Origin: Metridium senile
Lineage: Eukaryota > Cnidaria > Anthozoa > Actiniaria > Metridiidae
Direction of reading: 5' to 3'
DNA length: 64,000 nt
Assembly: GCA_949775045.1 (NCBI GenBank)
Contig: OX459095.1
Span: 35,392,768-35,456,767, forward strand
The position numbers were made by a program, and so were the translations under genes. The notes under the pieces were generated by a model that ran no database searches, was not told the DNA's origin, and saw nothing but the letters and a program-made list of their open reading frames with translations. Below, one piece after another: positions 11,364 to 22,640 of this stretch (its first letter is position 1; each line of letters opens with the position of its first letter).

Positions 11364-12008
11364 TCTAAGAGTGAATGGTCTGATCCCAGGTGTAATCGAT
11401 GTAGATGAGGCATGATCGTCCGGGGTGGTGTAGTCTTGAGAAAGACTGATGGTGTTGATGTCTGACGTTTCGACAACCTGAGCGGAAGTCATCTTCAGAG
11501 TAAAGAAAATGAAAAGACAGCGGTGTTATTTATGTGTCTGGTTCGTCGGTAATGTTGTTGTTGATGCGTGGGTAGGTGTTAGTCATTGTGTTAGCGGAAA
11601 GCTTGAAGTCGTTAATGAGTCTATTGTAGGAAGCCGGTAGTGTTATGCAACGGTTAAGTGGCTTTTGTTCTAAGCCGGTGTACCAGCTTTCAAGTAGTCG
11701 GCGTTGGTGATAGTTGGTGCAATGTGTAATGGAGGCGGCAGAGTCCCAGTTAATGCAGTGGCCAGTATGTTTGTGATGTTCCGCAATGTGGTTGTTAGGG
11801 TCACAATATACAAGGTACCTGACCCTGCTGACCATCCATCCCGCGGGATTGACCACAGGAACCCCACAATCTACAAGCGCGCCACAGGAAACCCAAAGAC
11901 TACAAGCGCGCGCCAAACGAGGAAACCAAAATAGTCGCGCGCATTTTTTTCCATTGAATTTTTTTGAAAAATAAAAAATCCTCGAAAGGAGTGGTTGGGC
12001 TGCCTATG
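11364..12008 (-). mobile_element. Penelope-like retroelement fragment
   Basis: The minus strand encodes pieces such as I-A-E-H-H-x-H-T-G-H and R-R-L-L-E-S-W with a following N-R-C-I-x-L-P. This pattern fits the GIY-YIG endonuclease end of Penelope-like elements. It is followed by the characteristic downstream stretch reading gaagatgacttccgctcagg on that strand. The fragment is absent from unit B, so it is an insertion in unit A only. It has frame breaks and is not functional. Confidence 0.65.
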
Positions 12009-12570
12009 CGCCGGCTACACGTTGAGCGATATTAATCGCTTATAAACAACCAATGGTTTGCTAATGTTAATGCTTCGCTGTCAATGAATACTGTAGTACT
12101 TACGGTTTTCCACAATCATGCAGTGCAAAAAGCTAGCTTCCTTGCGACGTTGTTTGGGCGTCGATGGTGATTCATGCAACATCTCAACTTCTTACAACCA
12201 TTGAATTTGATTGGCTAATAATATACCACGTGCATGCTTGATTGACGTCTATGGCAAGCCAGACATGACAAAAGTAGTCAAAAGACAAAAGACGTCTGAT
12301 ATAATTTTTAGAAGTAATCGATTCAATGTTAGGGTTATGTTACAGCGCGACGCACCTTACCGTGGTCACCTAATCAAAGTTTTGTACAAGTTAACCAATC
12401 AGAAAGCGAGAATTTGACCTTAATATAAAAGACACGAGTGTCAAACGGTAAACACTTTGAAATGTTCAAAGCAAAGACAAGAGGGAAAACCTCCCAGGAT
12501 GTTTAAATTTGAAAAGGTGTAGCAAATAATTTGAAAAGAGAAACTTTTGAACGCTAACTTGTACAAAACT
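12009..12570. other. Shared spacer between pore-former-like pair and JAMM gene (copy A)
   Basis: This is nearly identical to 23803-24370. A 68-codon frame at 12211-12417 is conserved between the copies, but so is all surrounding DNA, so this is no evidence of coding. There is no other feature. Confidence 0.6.
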
Positions 12571-12575
12571 TTATT

Positions 12576-12783
12576 GATATTTATAACCTTCATCTTGTTT
12601 TGATTGTGTTCGACCTCTCTCATTCCGATCTCTTGTAGAGGGAAACCACTGGACTTGCTTCCTGTCTAAATGAAGTCTCTTTACCGTCCTTAATTGTTGA
12701 CATGATTAAGGAAACTTCATTTTTTGTAGAAACAATCAATACATTCCCCTTCTGAAATGGCCTTACTCCATCAATGACTTTTT
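12576..12783 (-). pseudogene. Fragment of JAMM/JAB gene (3' of JAB domain)
   Basis: About 210 bp match 25815-26035, which encodes the linker after the JAB domain of the gene at 25202-26464. Recognisable pieces are D-G-V-R-P-F-Q, a T-K-N segment and G-K-E-T-S-F-R-Q-E-A-S. The catalytic domain and the C-terminal domain are missing and there are small frame breaks. Its position at the end of unit A mirrors the intact gene beyond unit B. The original duplication therefore probably included this gene, and copy A was then deleted down to a stub. Confidence 0.85.
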
Positions 12784-12787
12784 GTGA

Positions 12788-12870
12788 ATGGATGACGATT
12801 TTTGTGAATACTCGGAGATTCGTTGATGGAGGTGTCGCATGGTAAATCACAAAAATCGTCATCCATCTAC
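12788..12870. repeat. Short hairpin
   Basis: Arms of about 18 bp (ggatgacgatttttgtga and its complement) are separated by about 40 bp. The hairpin abuts the broken JAMM fragment and may mark the deletion joint. Confidence 0.5.
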
Positions 12871-12944
12871 AAACATATATGATTAGACACTCTGACATGA
12901 CACACTGTTACAACAACAACAGAGACATTCAGAGCGCTTTCACC

Positions 12945-13064
12945 GTCCTGAAAAAATGCTTGAATAAACTAGACTGCCTGATTTATGAAATGTTATTAAT
13001 TCGTAAATTTAATCCACGCTTGAATGTCCAGTCGGACTCAATTCAAGCGAAACTGTGTATTTAA
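12945..13064 (+). pseudogene. C-terminal scrap of a GIY-YIG-type retroelement protein
   Basis: The frame ends in a cysteine/lysine-rich stretch with L-I-Y-E-M-L, then N-V-Q-S-D-S-I-x-A-K-L. This is a C-terminus commonly seen on Penelope/GIY-YIG-like retroelement proteins in invertebrates. No upstream domain is present. Confidence 0.5.
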
Positions 13065-13970
13065 CTTATTGTATTTTTTCCATTGTGCGATAACCGACTG
13101 AGAGAAAATTAAGAGCTACGTGCATGGCATTGGTTGTTTTTGCAAACATTTTGACAAGCAAAAGTTGAGAAAATCAAATCAATATAATTACAAATTTAAA
13201 ACTCACGAGAGAAAACACGAGAATACAAAAAAGGCTGTAGTTTTTTTTAATTTTGTAGAGAATATAAAGCTCGTTCACATATCTCAATAATAGTTGAAAA
13301 ATATACTTGTAGTTTTTATATTTCCTTGTAAACAACACGGCAGTGAATTGAGCTATCTTTTGATGAGATATGTCGTTGCTTTTCAGTCACTTTTAAAATG
13401 CTATAAATTCACAAGAAGTTTATCTACAAAGTTTACAACGTTTTTGAAGTAAGGAAGTGTTCTTGTCTTTCTTTTTCTGCATACAAAAGGGTAAACAATC
13501 TTGAAAAAGGTCGATTTGCTTGATTCAAAGTCCTGTCAGCGATCCTAGTGCTTTCAACTTTTTTTTCAGCTAACTATAATGTGTAAAGCGCATTTGAATA
13601 TACACACATAGAAAGTGCGCTATATAAATGCATTATCATTATCACAGATAAATTAATTCCTTCATCAGTTGACAGTGACTTCACCTAAATTTCTTATTTT
13701 TTATATTATTTATCGAAAAATAAGTTTCAGTAGGCTTTTTCCTTGATGCAAACGTCCACAAGACCGACGAATTACAACTCGTCACTCCAGTAATTTTAAT
13801 ATTTTGGCAAGTTTGTTGAGGCAGCCATCACATGCTAAATGAAAAGAGGTTTCTGACAACGCGCTCTTTTTCAGTAAAACTACCTCTACTGGGAAGCCAT
13901 TTGAAAGCAACGCGCGTTGTAAAATATCAAAAACAGCAATAATAGAGAGAGAATAAAAAAAATAAATAAC
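13065..13970. other. AT-rich intergenic sequence
   Basis: No gene is seen. At 13578-13645 a piece reading gtgcgctatataaatgcatt then attatcattatc looks like the 3' tail of a LINE or SINE. Confidence 0.5.
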
Positions 13971-14088
13971 CGGCTAGAGGTCGGTCCGTATAGTGAAAAA
14001 CTGCCCTCGGTCTTGGAAAACGGACCTCGGTCCGTACATCCAAGACCTAGGTCAGTTTCTCCCTATATACGGACCTTCCAGCCGGTAA
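13971..14088. mobile_element. Small MITE
   Basis: About 118 bp with inverted ends (ccggctagaggtcggtccgt and the mirrored acggaccttccagccgg). aaataac lies on the left and taaataac on the right as a possible target duplication. Confidence 0.55.
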
Positions 14089-14495
14089 ATAACAAATATA
14101 TCTGTTTCTGTAAAATTTATACACAATTCACGATTCCGTCACCAATATACGCCGTTTTAAAAACTTTGTTCAAGGTTTATGATACATTTGATATGCTTTA
14201 TACATACTGAAATAAGAGTTCTTGTATTTTCTCACTAGCTTTAATATAATGTCTTTGTAACCTATTTAATATAATGTACTACAAAATGCTGATATATATT
14301 ATAAGACGTACTTAGAAATACATAGTAGGAATTATTTTCCTTGTTTTTAAATATTTTTTTACTTTTCCACTATTATGTTAGCTGTATTATGGCTACTTTA
14401 ATTAAGACCTTGTCAACATCAACATCGAATGAATACTATGCTATAAATCCCGTTTAACACTATACGGCGTCACATCAAGATATTATTCAATATAC

Positions 14496-14773
14496 AGCCA
14501 TTTCAAAAAACCTTGAATACTGAATACTGCATACTGAATAGTGAGTGCATTCCAAGACCAAATGGTATTGTGAGCCGTATAATATTGTTTAATGTGAAAT
14601 AAATAATACTTTGATGTTTTATTTTGAGTGCATTCAATCCGACACAATCTACTAGGTACATATAGAGAGTAAATCCCTGTATATTTACTTATTATTTCAA
14701 ATTAATGAGACCCACAATGCCCTTTGGTCTTGGAATGCATTATTCAGTACTTAACGTTTTTTGAAATAGCTGT
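14496..14773. mobile_element. MITE-like inverted repeat, about 280 bp
   Basis: The left end is acagccatttcaaaaaacct and the right end is the mirrored acgttttttgaaatagctgt. The arms also share the inner motif cattccaagaccaaa. There is no coding content. Confidence 0.6.
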
Positions 14774-15188
14774 ATGTCTAATATATACATCAAATACTCA
14801 TTAATTATTCATGAAGGTAACAACCAATCCCAGAAACGTATTTGTACCACGTGACGTACTTTGAAACTACATCGAAAATGACTCGACTTTGAAATATTAC
14901 TTCAATTTCCTAGGACTTTGAAATAAAAACGAACAAAACAAAGACAGTTAATTTTCAAAAGACCAACCGTGCATGCAGTAATTAATGAGTATTAAATGTA
15001 GTTTCAAAGGCCTCGTCACTGTTTTCTATGGGGATTTCAAAATCCTCGAGAGAATTTAACTATGAACCCCCCCATCCCCCCCACAAATATTTCGAATTAA
15101 GTAAAAATTTACTCCTTAATTGAAGATTTTGCCCCTACTCTCCCCCACTAAGGAATGCTATGAAATTTACGCATTTAGACTTTGTACT

Positions 15189-15357
15189 TACACCTAATTG
15201 CAAGAACGTTGTCCTGACTTTTTTAATTTAGTAGGAAAGGAATTCATTAAAAGACAAAAGAAGACCACTCAAGCTGAACTCTTTCTTTTGTTATTACTTT
15301 GTTATTAGATTACTAATGTTCTTTTTTCATGTGACGACATTCTTGCAATTAGGTGTA
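15189..15357. mobile_element. MITE family 1, copy 1
   Basis: The ends are tacacctaattgcaagaa and its mirror, and the core is aaaagacaaaagaagaccac then tcaagctgaactcttt. It is the same family as 48073-48310. A degenerate relative follows at about 15390-15560. Confidence 0.65.
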
Positions 15358-15559
15358 TATCTTATTCACACATTTAGAGTTATATATCTACCTATTTCAA
15401 GTAAGATTGTCCTTGACTTTGCTGTATATGGTGCCTCTTACATTAGATCGCTATAGTTACATAATGCAAAGATGACACAATATATTTGCCGGTCATGAAC
15501 ATTGTCAGTTATGCCCTATCAAACAAAACCAAGGACAACCGTTTTTTACCTATTGTACA

Positions 15560-16007
15560 TAGAGATTAAAAACAACATAAATTCATTAATTTATAATCAA
15601 CACAGGGTGTAAATAGAGCAAAATAAAATTAAATTGCTATTGTGTAATAGTTCTTATTTGAGTGGGGGCTGTAAACCGCAAAATCGTACAACCATTTGCT
15701 AAAAAATCGAAACAGCAATAAATGAATAAACAATCGACTAAGACAAAACAACGTTTGGCCGTAGCTGAAAATGACAAAGAAACCGCAAACTGCTCAGTTT
15801 TGCACCTATAAATGGAAAAAACCGCACCAAAAATAACACGAAACCGCATAACTGCAAACCCTTACTTATTTAGTGATGTAATGTGATCAACATTATTAAG
15901 GCACGCTAGCCTATTCAATAAATCAATCCTGGTTTCCAATAAAGGCGTGACAAACTAAGAAAACAAATAAGAATATAAAATATATACAATGACATACAAA
16001 GAAACTA
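15560..16007. other. Intergenic, nothing recognised
   Basis: AT-rich with scattered stops in all frames. No gene, RNA or repeat could be supported. Confidence 0.5.
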
Positions 16008-16222
16008 CAGTGCTGCTAATTCAACCGGGGCCACCTCGAGTTTATTAGCCAATCACGTTTGAGCTTAAGAACAAAAGATATCTACTTTGTCTCCTTATCA
16101 GCTAATCAAATTAAAGGCGCGAATTGACTTGACGGATCGTCTATGTCTGGTTCTTTTGTTCTTAAGCTCAAATATGATTGGCTAATAAACTCGGGGTGGC
16201 CCGGTTGAATTAGCAGCACTGT
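16008..16222. mobile_element. MITE with CAGTGCTG ends
   Basis: About 215 bp. Terminal inverted repeats of roughly 60 bp start CAGTGCTGCTAATTCAACCG and continue through a shared agtttattagccaatca region. No convincing target duplication was found. Confidence 0.7.
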
Positions 16223-16441
16223 GATAGTCTATCAAAGACAAGCAAAGTTGTAATGTGGTATTGTTTCTTTTTGTATTTGTGAGCTTTATGATATATCTTA
16301 TAAAAATAAAACGAAAAAAGCGCGGAAAAGTATGGGATTTTCCTATTTCTATACTATAAAATATACCAAAAATGTTCAAAATTTCTATTCCTATACCCTC
16401 GTTATTATTTGTTCGTCTAGTTTGTGTTTCTTGTTTTGTAT

Positions 16442-17506
16442 CTAGACATATGTGACCGTGTGATGTTTGTCCTTACGTTTAGGCTTAGGAGGATCCTTTT
16501 TGACAGACTCTGTTGGTGTTTTTTGCAAAGGTTTCGGCTCAAGTTCTTTTTCAATGAGACTAATAATGTGCTGGGCAAACTTGGGAGTGCAATTCTGTTT
16601 AATGGTTCTGATCTGTTTCTCCAACCATCTGTCGATGTAATTCTGATTTGTTGCCTTAGTTGGTATGGCCTGCAGATCGGTTTCCACAGATGGAAGGCAT
16701 CGAAAGAACCTCTGGCAATGGTGTTTTATGCTTTCTGCTTTGTTTTTATCAACATGGAAATACTCAATGTTGTTTTGTTTAAGGACTTTGAAAAAGTCGG
16801 TAATCTTTTCAAGACAGATTATGAAGCTCTTTAAAGCTGGAATCAAAGTCTGATTCACAGCATTTGCGGCATTTTCTTGTGTTTCAGCTTGAGCTCCATG
16901 TGCAACAGCTTTTGCCATAGCAAGGTCTGACTTAGCAAACTTTTTGGCTGCTTTTTGGCTGTCCTTGCTCAAAACATAGCTCCAAGCCCTATCACGTTTC
17001 TTATCAGCCTTCTTTTCAAGCGAATGTTTGTTATCCTTTAAGGTTTTCTGAACATCTTTAAGCTCCATCATAACATTTCTAGTCTCATTCTCTCTTTGTT
17101 CAAGTGTTATCATGATATCTTGGTGCAAGTGGTTGATGGTTTTACACAGCTCTGTACCGTATTGGACACTTTCGTTGATGCTGGAGAAACTCATGCGTAA
17201 TAGGTCGGGCTCTAATTGGATATAATAATCAAGAAACTCATCTATGATAGATATAAGCTTCTTGCAAAGTGGAATCACGCCACTCATGTAAACTTTGGCA
17301 TCATTACGTGTCTCATCGCGAATCTCTCTAAACTTGACTGCAGCATCTTCATTGGTTCCCACAGCATACTCGACGTAGAGCTGTCTTAGACACATAGAAA
17401 ACGCTCGCATGTTCTCTGGCATTTCTTCGATGGCTTTTTCAAGCTTGGCCAATGGTCTGCTATATGCATCCTTGTCTCTGCTCACCAAATCTTTGTTACG
17501 AGCCAT
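16442..17506 (-). CDS. Alpha-helical protein, possible pore-former family, type 1 (copy B)
   Basis: A 354-residue frame starting M-A-R-N-K-D, nearly identical to copy A over its first 320 residues. It keeps a longer basic C-terminus ending T-V-T-Y-V that copy A has lost by a frameshift, so this is probably the ancestral form. Substitutions between the copies are scattered and both frames stay open for over 1 kb, which suggests both are or were selected. It has no signal peptide or transmembrane segment, and the cellular role is unknown. Confidence 0.82.
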   Translation of the reverse strand: MARNKDLVSRDKDAYSRPLAKLEKAIEEMPENMRAFSMCLRQLYVEYAVGTNEDAAVKFREIRDETRNDAKVYMSGVIPLCKKLISIIDEFLDYYIQLEPDLLRMSFSSINESVQYGTELCKTINHLHQDIMITLEQRENETRNVMMELKDVQKTLKDNKHSLEKKADKKRDRAWSYVLSKDSQKAAKKFAKSDLAMAKAVAHGAQAETQENAANAVNQTLIPALKSFIICLEKITDFFKVLKQNNIEYFHVDKNKAESIKHHCQRFFRCLPSVETDLQAIPTKATNQNYIDRWLEKQIRTIKQNCTPKFAQHIISLIEKELEPKPLQKTPTESVKKDPPKPKRKDKHHTVTYV

Positions 17507-17589
17507 CTGTATTTATTGGAAACATATTTCAGAATTAGTTGTATGCAACCAATCTCATGGTTTCTTCTATTTCAGAGGATCAAGTATGT

Positions 17590-17781
17590 GTATACTCGTA
17601 TCATGAGGCTCTCTCTTTGGAACACTTTGCCTCTAGACCTCGGGAACATTACACAAAGCACTTCTTTTTTGATTTTTAGATATTTTTTCGTGTTACTTTT
17701 GTAAAGCGCTACAAGATATCATGGGGTGTGCTATATATAATAAATTGATAACTATAATTATTGTTTTTGTTGTTGTTGTTG

Positions 17782-17866
<85 letters not shown>

Positions 17867-17881
17867 CATTGTTTTTGTTGT

Positions 17882-17914
<33 letters not shown>

Positions 17915-17945
17915 TGTTGTTGTTGTTATTATTATTTATCGACAT
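17590..17945. repeat. LINE tail and (TTA/TTG)n microsatellite (copy B)
   Basis: The same R-L-S-L-W-N-x-L-P-type scrap as at 1255, then about 180 bp of TTA/TTG triplets. No gene is seen. Confidence 0.8.
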
Positions 17946-18451
17946 TGGAAAGAAGAAATGACAATGTGTTTGATGATCTGCTGTGTTACGTTTGTGTGTG
18001 TTGTGTTGTTTTGGTCATGTGTTTCCCTGTTTGTTTTGTTATGTTTCGTTTTTTGTCTGTGGTTTTATTCGTTGTTGTCTTCATATGAAATAATCTCTAT
18101 TGGTTCGTTTTGTCAACTATGGTCTACCATGCATCCTCGTGGAGGTTGATGTTAAATATTTTGAACGATTCTTCAATTGGTGATAAACTGACACAGGTAA
18201 TTGTTCCATCTCCCTGACTATTTTCTGGTCTTCTGTACGTACCACGTTTTTCCCTTCCTTTCACTCCCCTTTGGTACCAATTTTATATTTTATTTCTTGT
18301 TTTCAATCATATAGAAAGAAATATTGAATATTAATATAACAACAGACACAAAAGAAATTCAAAGCTCACACGAATATGTGTGCTGTCCCAGGAAAATGTA
18401 GATGCCCGTGGTCCATTGTTCCCTAAAACCCCTGGGAGGGGCTCTATTATG

Positions 18452-18745
18452 TTATGTACAGTATAAGCATAGACCTTGGAGCCTACCGTGGTACATGTTT
18501 TTTTCGCAAGCATATTTCTTTTCCAAGTATTCTTTTATGTACAGTTTAAACATAGAACTTGGAGGATTTCGTGATACGTGTTTTTTCGCAAGCATATTTC
18601 TTTTCTAAGTATTCTTTTATGTACAGTTTAAACATAGAACTTGGAGGCTTTCGTGTTACATGTTTTTTTCGCAAGCATATTTCTTTTCTAAGTATTCTTT
18701 TATGTACAGTTTAAACATAGAACTTGGAGGTTTCCGTGGTACTTG
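18452..18745. repeat. 83-bp tandem repeat, expanded in unit B
   Basis: Units starting tatgtacagtttaaacatag recur at 83-bp spacing (near 18535, 18618 and 18701). The last one overlaps the stop codon of the type 2 gene. Unit A has about two units. Confidence 0.85.
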
Positions 18746-19817
18746 TTTTCCAAGGGTTTGCTATTTCTCTTTGACGCTGTATTTGTCTCTTTAAATTGTC
18801 TCTTATCATAACTTGTGGTTTACGAAGGCGTTCCGTCATTCTCATCGCTTGTGTTAATTTTTTATATAAATAGTCGTGGTCGATCTCTGTATCATCTTTA
18901 CCATCGTCTGGACAAATACGTTGGAAGTCGGTCTTGACGTGAGGAAGGACCATTCGAAATTGTTTGCACTTCTCTATGATATTATCGGCGTAGCTTTGCA
19001 TCATTCTGTAAATGCAATCCAGTTGCACTTCATTGATAAACCTTTCTCCTTGGCCATGGCATTTCATTATTTCACTTTCCATTTCTGAGAAAAATCCAGC
19101 CACACAGCCAAGTGCTTCGATGAATGCTGAAAGTGCTGGTTGAAGAGTCTCAGTTATCGCTATTGCTGCGTCGCCTTTACTTTTTGCGTGACATCCCTGC
19201 ACTACGGCGTCTTTCCTGTCACTGTTTGCTGCAATAAACAACGCAGGAGCTACTATCAAATTGACACCGGGGACAAACGAAAACCCAATAGCCAATTTTC
19301 TTTTCAATGCAGCGGACTTTTCATATTCAGTTTTCTTGCTTTCAAACTCTTGTTGTAGGCCCACAAGCTGCATGGTGACTTCTCTGGCGTCGTCCTCCCT
19401 TTGTTTTAAAGCAAGCATAAGGTCTTCGTGCATCAATTTGGCCATTTCACATAGTTGCCTGCAGTTGATGAACTCATCTAGCATTCCATGAAATTGCTCG
19501 CGCAGCTCTTTAAATTTGAGTTTTTTAAAGTAGTACTCGAACAACCCGTCAATTTCTGACACCACCGTTTCAGAAACAGGGAGAATACCTGTCAAATAAA
19601 CTAGGGCGTCGTTTTTGGTGCCTTTGCGTAGTTCTTGGTACTTTCTGGAAGATTCTGGGTCATCATTCAAGGCGCTATCAACATAACGCAGCTTCATAGC
19701 GTCCGAGAATGTCTTCATTTGTTTTGGCATTTCACTTAATGCTTGTTCAAGGCGCTTGAATGTCGGTTCGCTTTGTACTGTGTTAAGTTGCTTTGTTACT
19801 TTAGGTGAAGCTGCCAT
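18711..19817 (-). CDS. Alpha-helical protein, possible pore-former family, type 2 (copy B)
   Basis: A 368-residue frame starting M-A-A-S-P-K. It matches copy A except for about seven extra residues after K-Q-L near the N-terminus and scattered substitutions, several of them charge changes in the helices at residues 95-115 and 270-300. The hydrophobic hairpin (about residues 175-197) is identical between the copies. The unchanged hairpin beside drifting helices suggests the hairpin is functionally constrained. It lies upstream of the type 1 gene on the same strand, as in unit A. Confidence 0.82.
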   Translation of the reverse strand: MAASPKVTKQLNTVQSEPTFKRLEQALSEMPKQMKTFSDAMKLRYVDSALNDDPESSRKYQELRKGTKNDALVYLTGILPVSETVVSEIDGLFEYYFKKLKFKELREQFHGMLDEFINCRQLCEMAKLMHEDLMLALKQREDDAREVTMQLVGLQQEFESKKTEYEKSAALKRKLAIGFSFVPGVNLIVAPALFIAANSDRKDAVVQGCHAKSKGDAAIAITETLQPALSAFIEALGCVAGFFSEMESEIMKCHGQGERFINEVQLDCIYRMMQSYADNIIEKCKQFRMVLPHVKTDFQRICPDDGKDDTEIDHDYLYKKLTQAMRMTERLRKPQVMIRDNLKRQIQRQREIANPWKTSTTETSKFYV

Positions 19818-20567
19818 CTATTTGTCGACAATAGACAATACAAAAGGCTAGAATTAACATTATATGTAGAAAGGTATGACAAACAACACAATATTAAAGA
19901 CCGAATGCCCCCACTTCATTATTATATTATTTTAATTGACCACTACATCAAACTTAGCTTATAGATTAGAATGACATCAACAAGAGTAAAATGAAGCACA
20001 TTTCACAGTTGTAATCACGACGTTCATTGAAGAATCGTTATTCATCGCGTTTTTATTGTTATTATTGTTGCTGTTATTGTTGTTATTTTTGTTATTGTTG
20101 TTTTTATTATTGTTGTTGTTGTTATTGTTGTTATATTGTTTTGTAAGTTTTGTACGTGTGCGCTGTTCTGTTTTGTGCTAATTTTGTCACAGGTAGCCCA
20201 AGCTATCTGTCTGTGGTTTCATGTAAGCCTTCTATGGGAGAATATATGGTGGTTTTAAAAATATACAAAATATTTAAAAATAACAAAAATAGACGTTCAT
20301 ACTTGTTTCTTGTGTTTTACTTTGACTCCCTGTTATGTTTCAAGCCATTTGGAGCAGTATTGAGCGAGAATTGAACAATTGTCTCTCCCTCAATACTCGC
20401 TTGAATACTGCTCCAAATTGCTTGAAACATAAGGGATAAAAAATAAGATTGGGCAGCCTGTGATTTTGTCTTCCCTCAGAACTAACGTCTTAGCATTGAG
20501 CATTACCTATATCAGCATATTTATAATATATAACAATATATAATATCAATATATATGTCTATATGTA

Positions 20568-20829
20568 AGGCTGCGTTCATTATGAATGGCAGAGGGGGGG
20601 GGGGGGGGGGGGGGGGGGGGGAGGGGGGAGAAGTGAAATTTCAAAATACAAAAACAAATTCCAACACCCCCTCACAATTCTCAAAAAATTTAACAATCCC
20701 CCTCTCAAGAATAAAAAATTATCCACTCCCCACCTATACTGATAACAAAAAAATTGTCAATTTTTTTAAGATCCCCCCTCAATTTCATCTGCCCCCCCCC
20801 CCTCTGCCATACATAATAAACGCAGCCTA
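20568..20829. mobile_element. MITE with poly-G core (copy B)
   Basis: Same element as 4450-4720, with the same inverted ends and a different guanine-run length. Confidence 0.75.
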
Positions 20830-21129
20830 ATAGATTTGTACTATACAAGGGGCATTTCTACTCACATCTTCATCAAATGTCTTTTCTTCTGCTGCTTTTT
20901 TGTTCGGCATGTTTTAGCGTCTTCTGCTAGAGAAATAATGATCCTTTTCTACATTCGGATAAGTTTGGCCAACAAATTATTTAGTCAATTCTGCTCAGTA
21001 TTGACATCGAGACGCACAAACGTATACTATATATCCATTGAAACAAAATAATATTATTATTGTATAATACGTATAGGAAATACTACCGTTCGAGAACAAT
21101 TACTGTATTATAATATAGTACAATACGCG

Positions 21130-22640
21130 TATTTGATGAAAGTTGCTTTTAAAATACCACAAGTGTGTAGCACGAATGGCAACTTTCATCAAATACAAGC
21201 GGTATTTTTCATTAATTCTTCGAGAATTTAGGTGGTGTTTCCTTCTAATAATACATCTACATAAAATACTTATTTCTGAAATTAAAATATTTTAGTAAAT
21301 AGCGAGTATAAACGCAAGTACAAATTGTAATCACAAAGTACCAACAATTTGTTATAAAACTAAGTTTTTTGCCTTTCAAACATTGATTTCAAATTAAACA
21401 GATCTCAAACAATTGATTAATTGCACAAATTAAGAAAAAATAGAATTGAGTATTTTCTGTAGATGTGTTATTAATGATGGTAATTGGATTGAGTGGAGTC
21501 CAATTCGGTCTGTAATTATACGAGTGATTACAAAATCGGACGACCGGCGTAGTGGGGTTTCTAATAAAAATGACAGCAAAAATAGTTGAAAAAATTCTCC
21601 ATTTTTGAAAAAAAACTCATTTTTTGAGAATAATTATCGTTGCTATAGTGATTTGTATCAATTCAGTGATTGGTTGATTAATCTGAAAGCAGTAAAACCA
21701 TTGGCTCATAAAACTGTCCGATAACAACTGTCCCATTACAGCCAACTGTCCGATTACACTGTCCGACTACAAAAACAAGATTGATTAGTGGAAAATAGAG
21801 CAGTCTGTCAACCAATAAGATTCGAGGAAATTGTAATGGTTATGATTAACAAAGATATAAAGTTTATATGGTAAACAATACCTTCCTCGAAGTTCTTACA
21901 ACGTTATTGGCTAAGAGTGGTGTAGGATAACAAGCAGCTACAATCATGTGCAAAATTGTTGGGACATTTTCATGAGCGTTTTTGTTTGAGTTTTGAAAAA
22001 ATTTACAAAATGTATCAATTTGATTTATAAACCCCCCTCCCCCCTGAGCAATGTTGATTGGTCTTTCAAATGACAACCGTTTCACATTCCCAAAATTACT
22101 CAACATTGATACGGGGGAGAGGGGGAAACTGAAAAATGATGTTGAAATATTTTTTATGTAAAAAAACAGATAAAAACCAGTCCCAAGGTATTTTGCACAT
22201 GATTGTAGCTTTAAATTTGCATTCTCATTGAATTTTCATTTTGTTTTTATATTTATTTTTAGGTATGTATTTTGCCTATTTTGTCTTTTTCATTTTATGA
22301 TTGTTGTGCACCTATGGGCCACCGCAAAACTGCATGACATTGGTACTGAAAGGTTTGATATCTAACTTACTAATATGCAAGAATTCATAGACTCTACATA
22401 ATCAAGCAAGCGTGCGACAACAACATTTCGGCATATTTTTCTAACTATTTTAAAGGTTTTTAAAATCTAATGGTCCGTCCCTAAGAAATAAGTGACACAA
22501 CACAAATCTTGATTGGCATAATATTTACAAATATTTGAAACTAGATTCGCTCTCATTAATTAATCTAAATATTTCATATTCAAATGTAAAATTGTTCTAG
22601 AAAGAAAACAAAACGGGAAAACAAAGGAAAATAATAACAT
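21130..22640. other. Spacer of unit B, with the empty TTAA site
   Basis: At about 21142-21158 the sequence runs gttgcttttaaaataccac without the 4.67-kb insert found in unit A. The inverted repeat of unit A at 10049-10210 is cut short here (21480-21560). No gene is seen. Confidence 0.75.

Larger units (their letters stand above)
1..12570. repeat. Tandem segmental duplication, unit A
   Basis: The first bases match the sequence starting near 16353, and near-identical sequence then runs through both genes, the microsatellites and the spacer up to about 12570 (unit B to about 24370). Differences are insertions: the TTAA element at 5064-9730 and the Penelope fragment at 11364-12008 are only here. 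Unit A may begin before the window. Confidence 0.9.

Noticed and set aside
12211..12417. A 68-codon frame conserved between units A and B
   Set aside because: The whole surrounding spacer is equally conserved, so conservation only reflects recent duplication.
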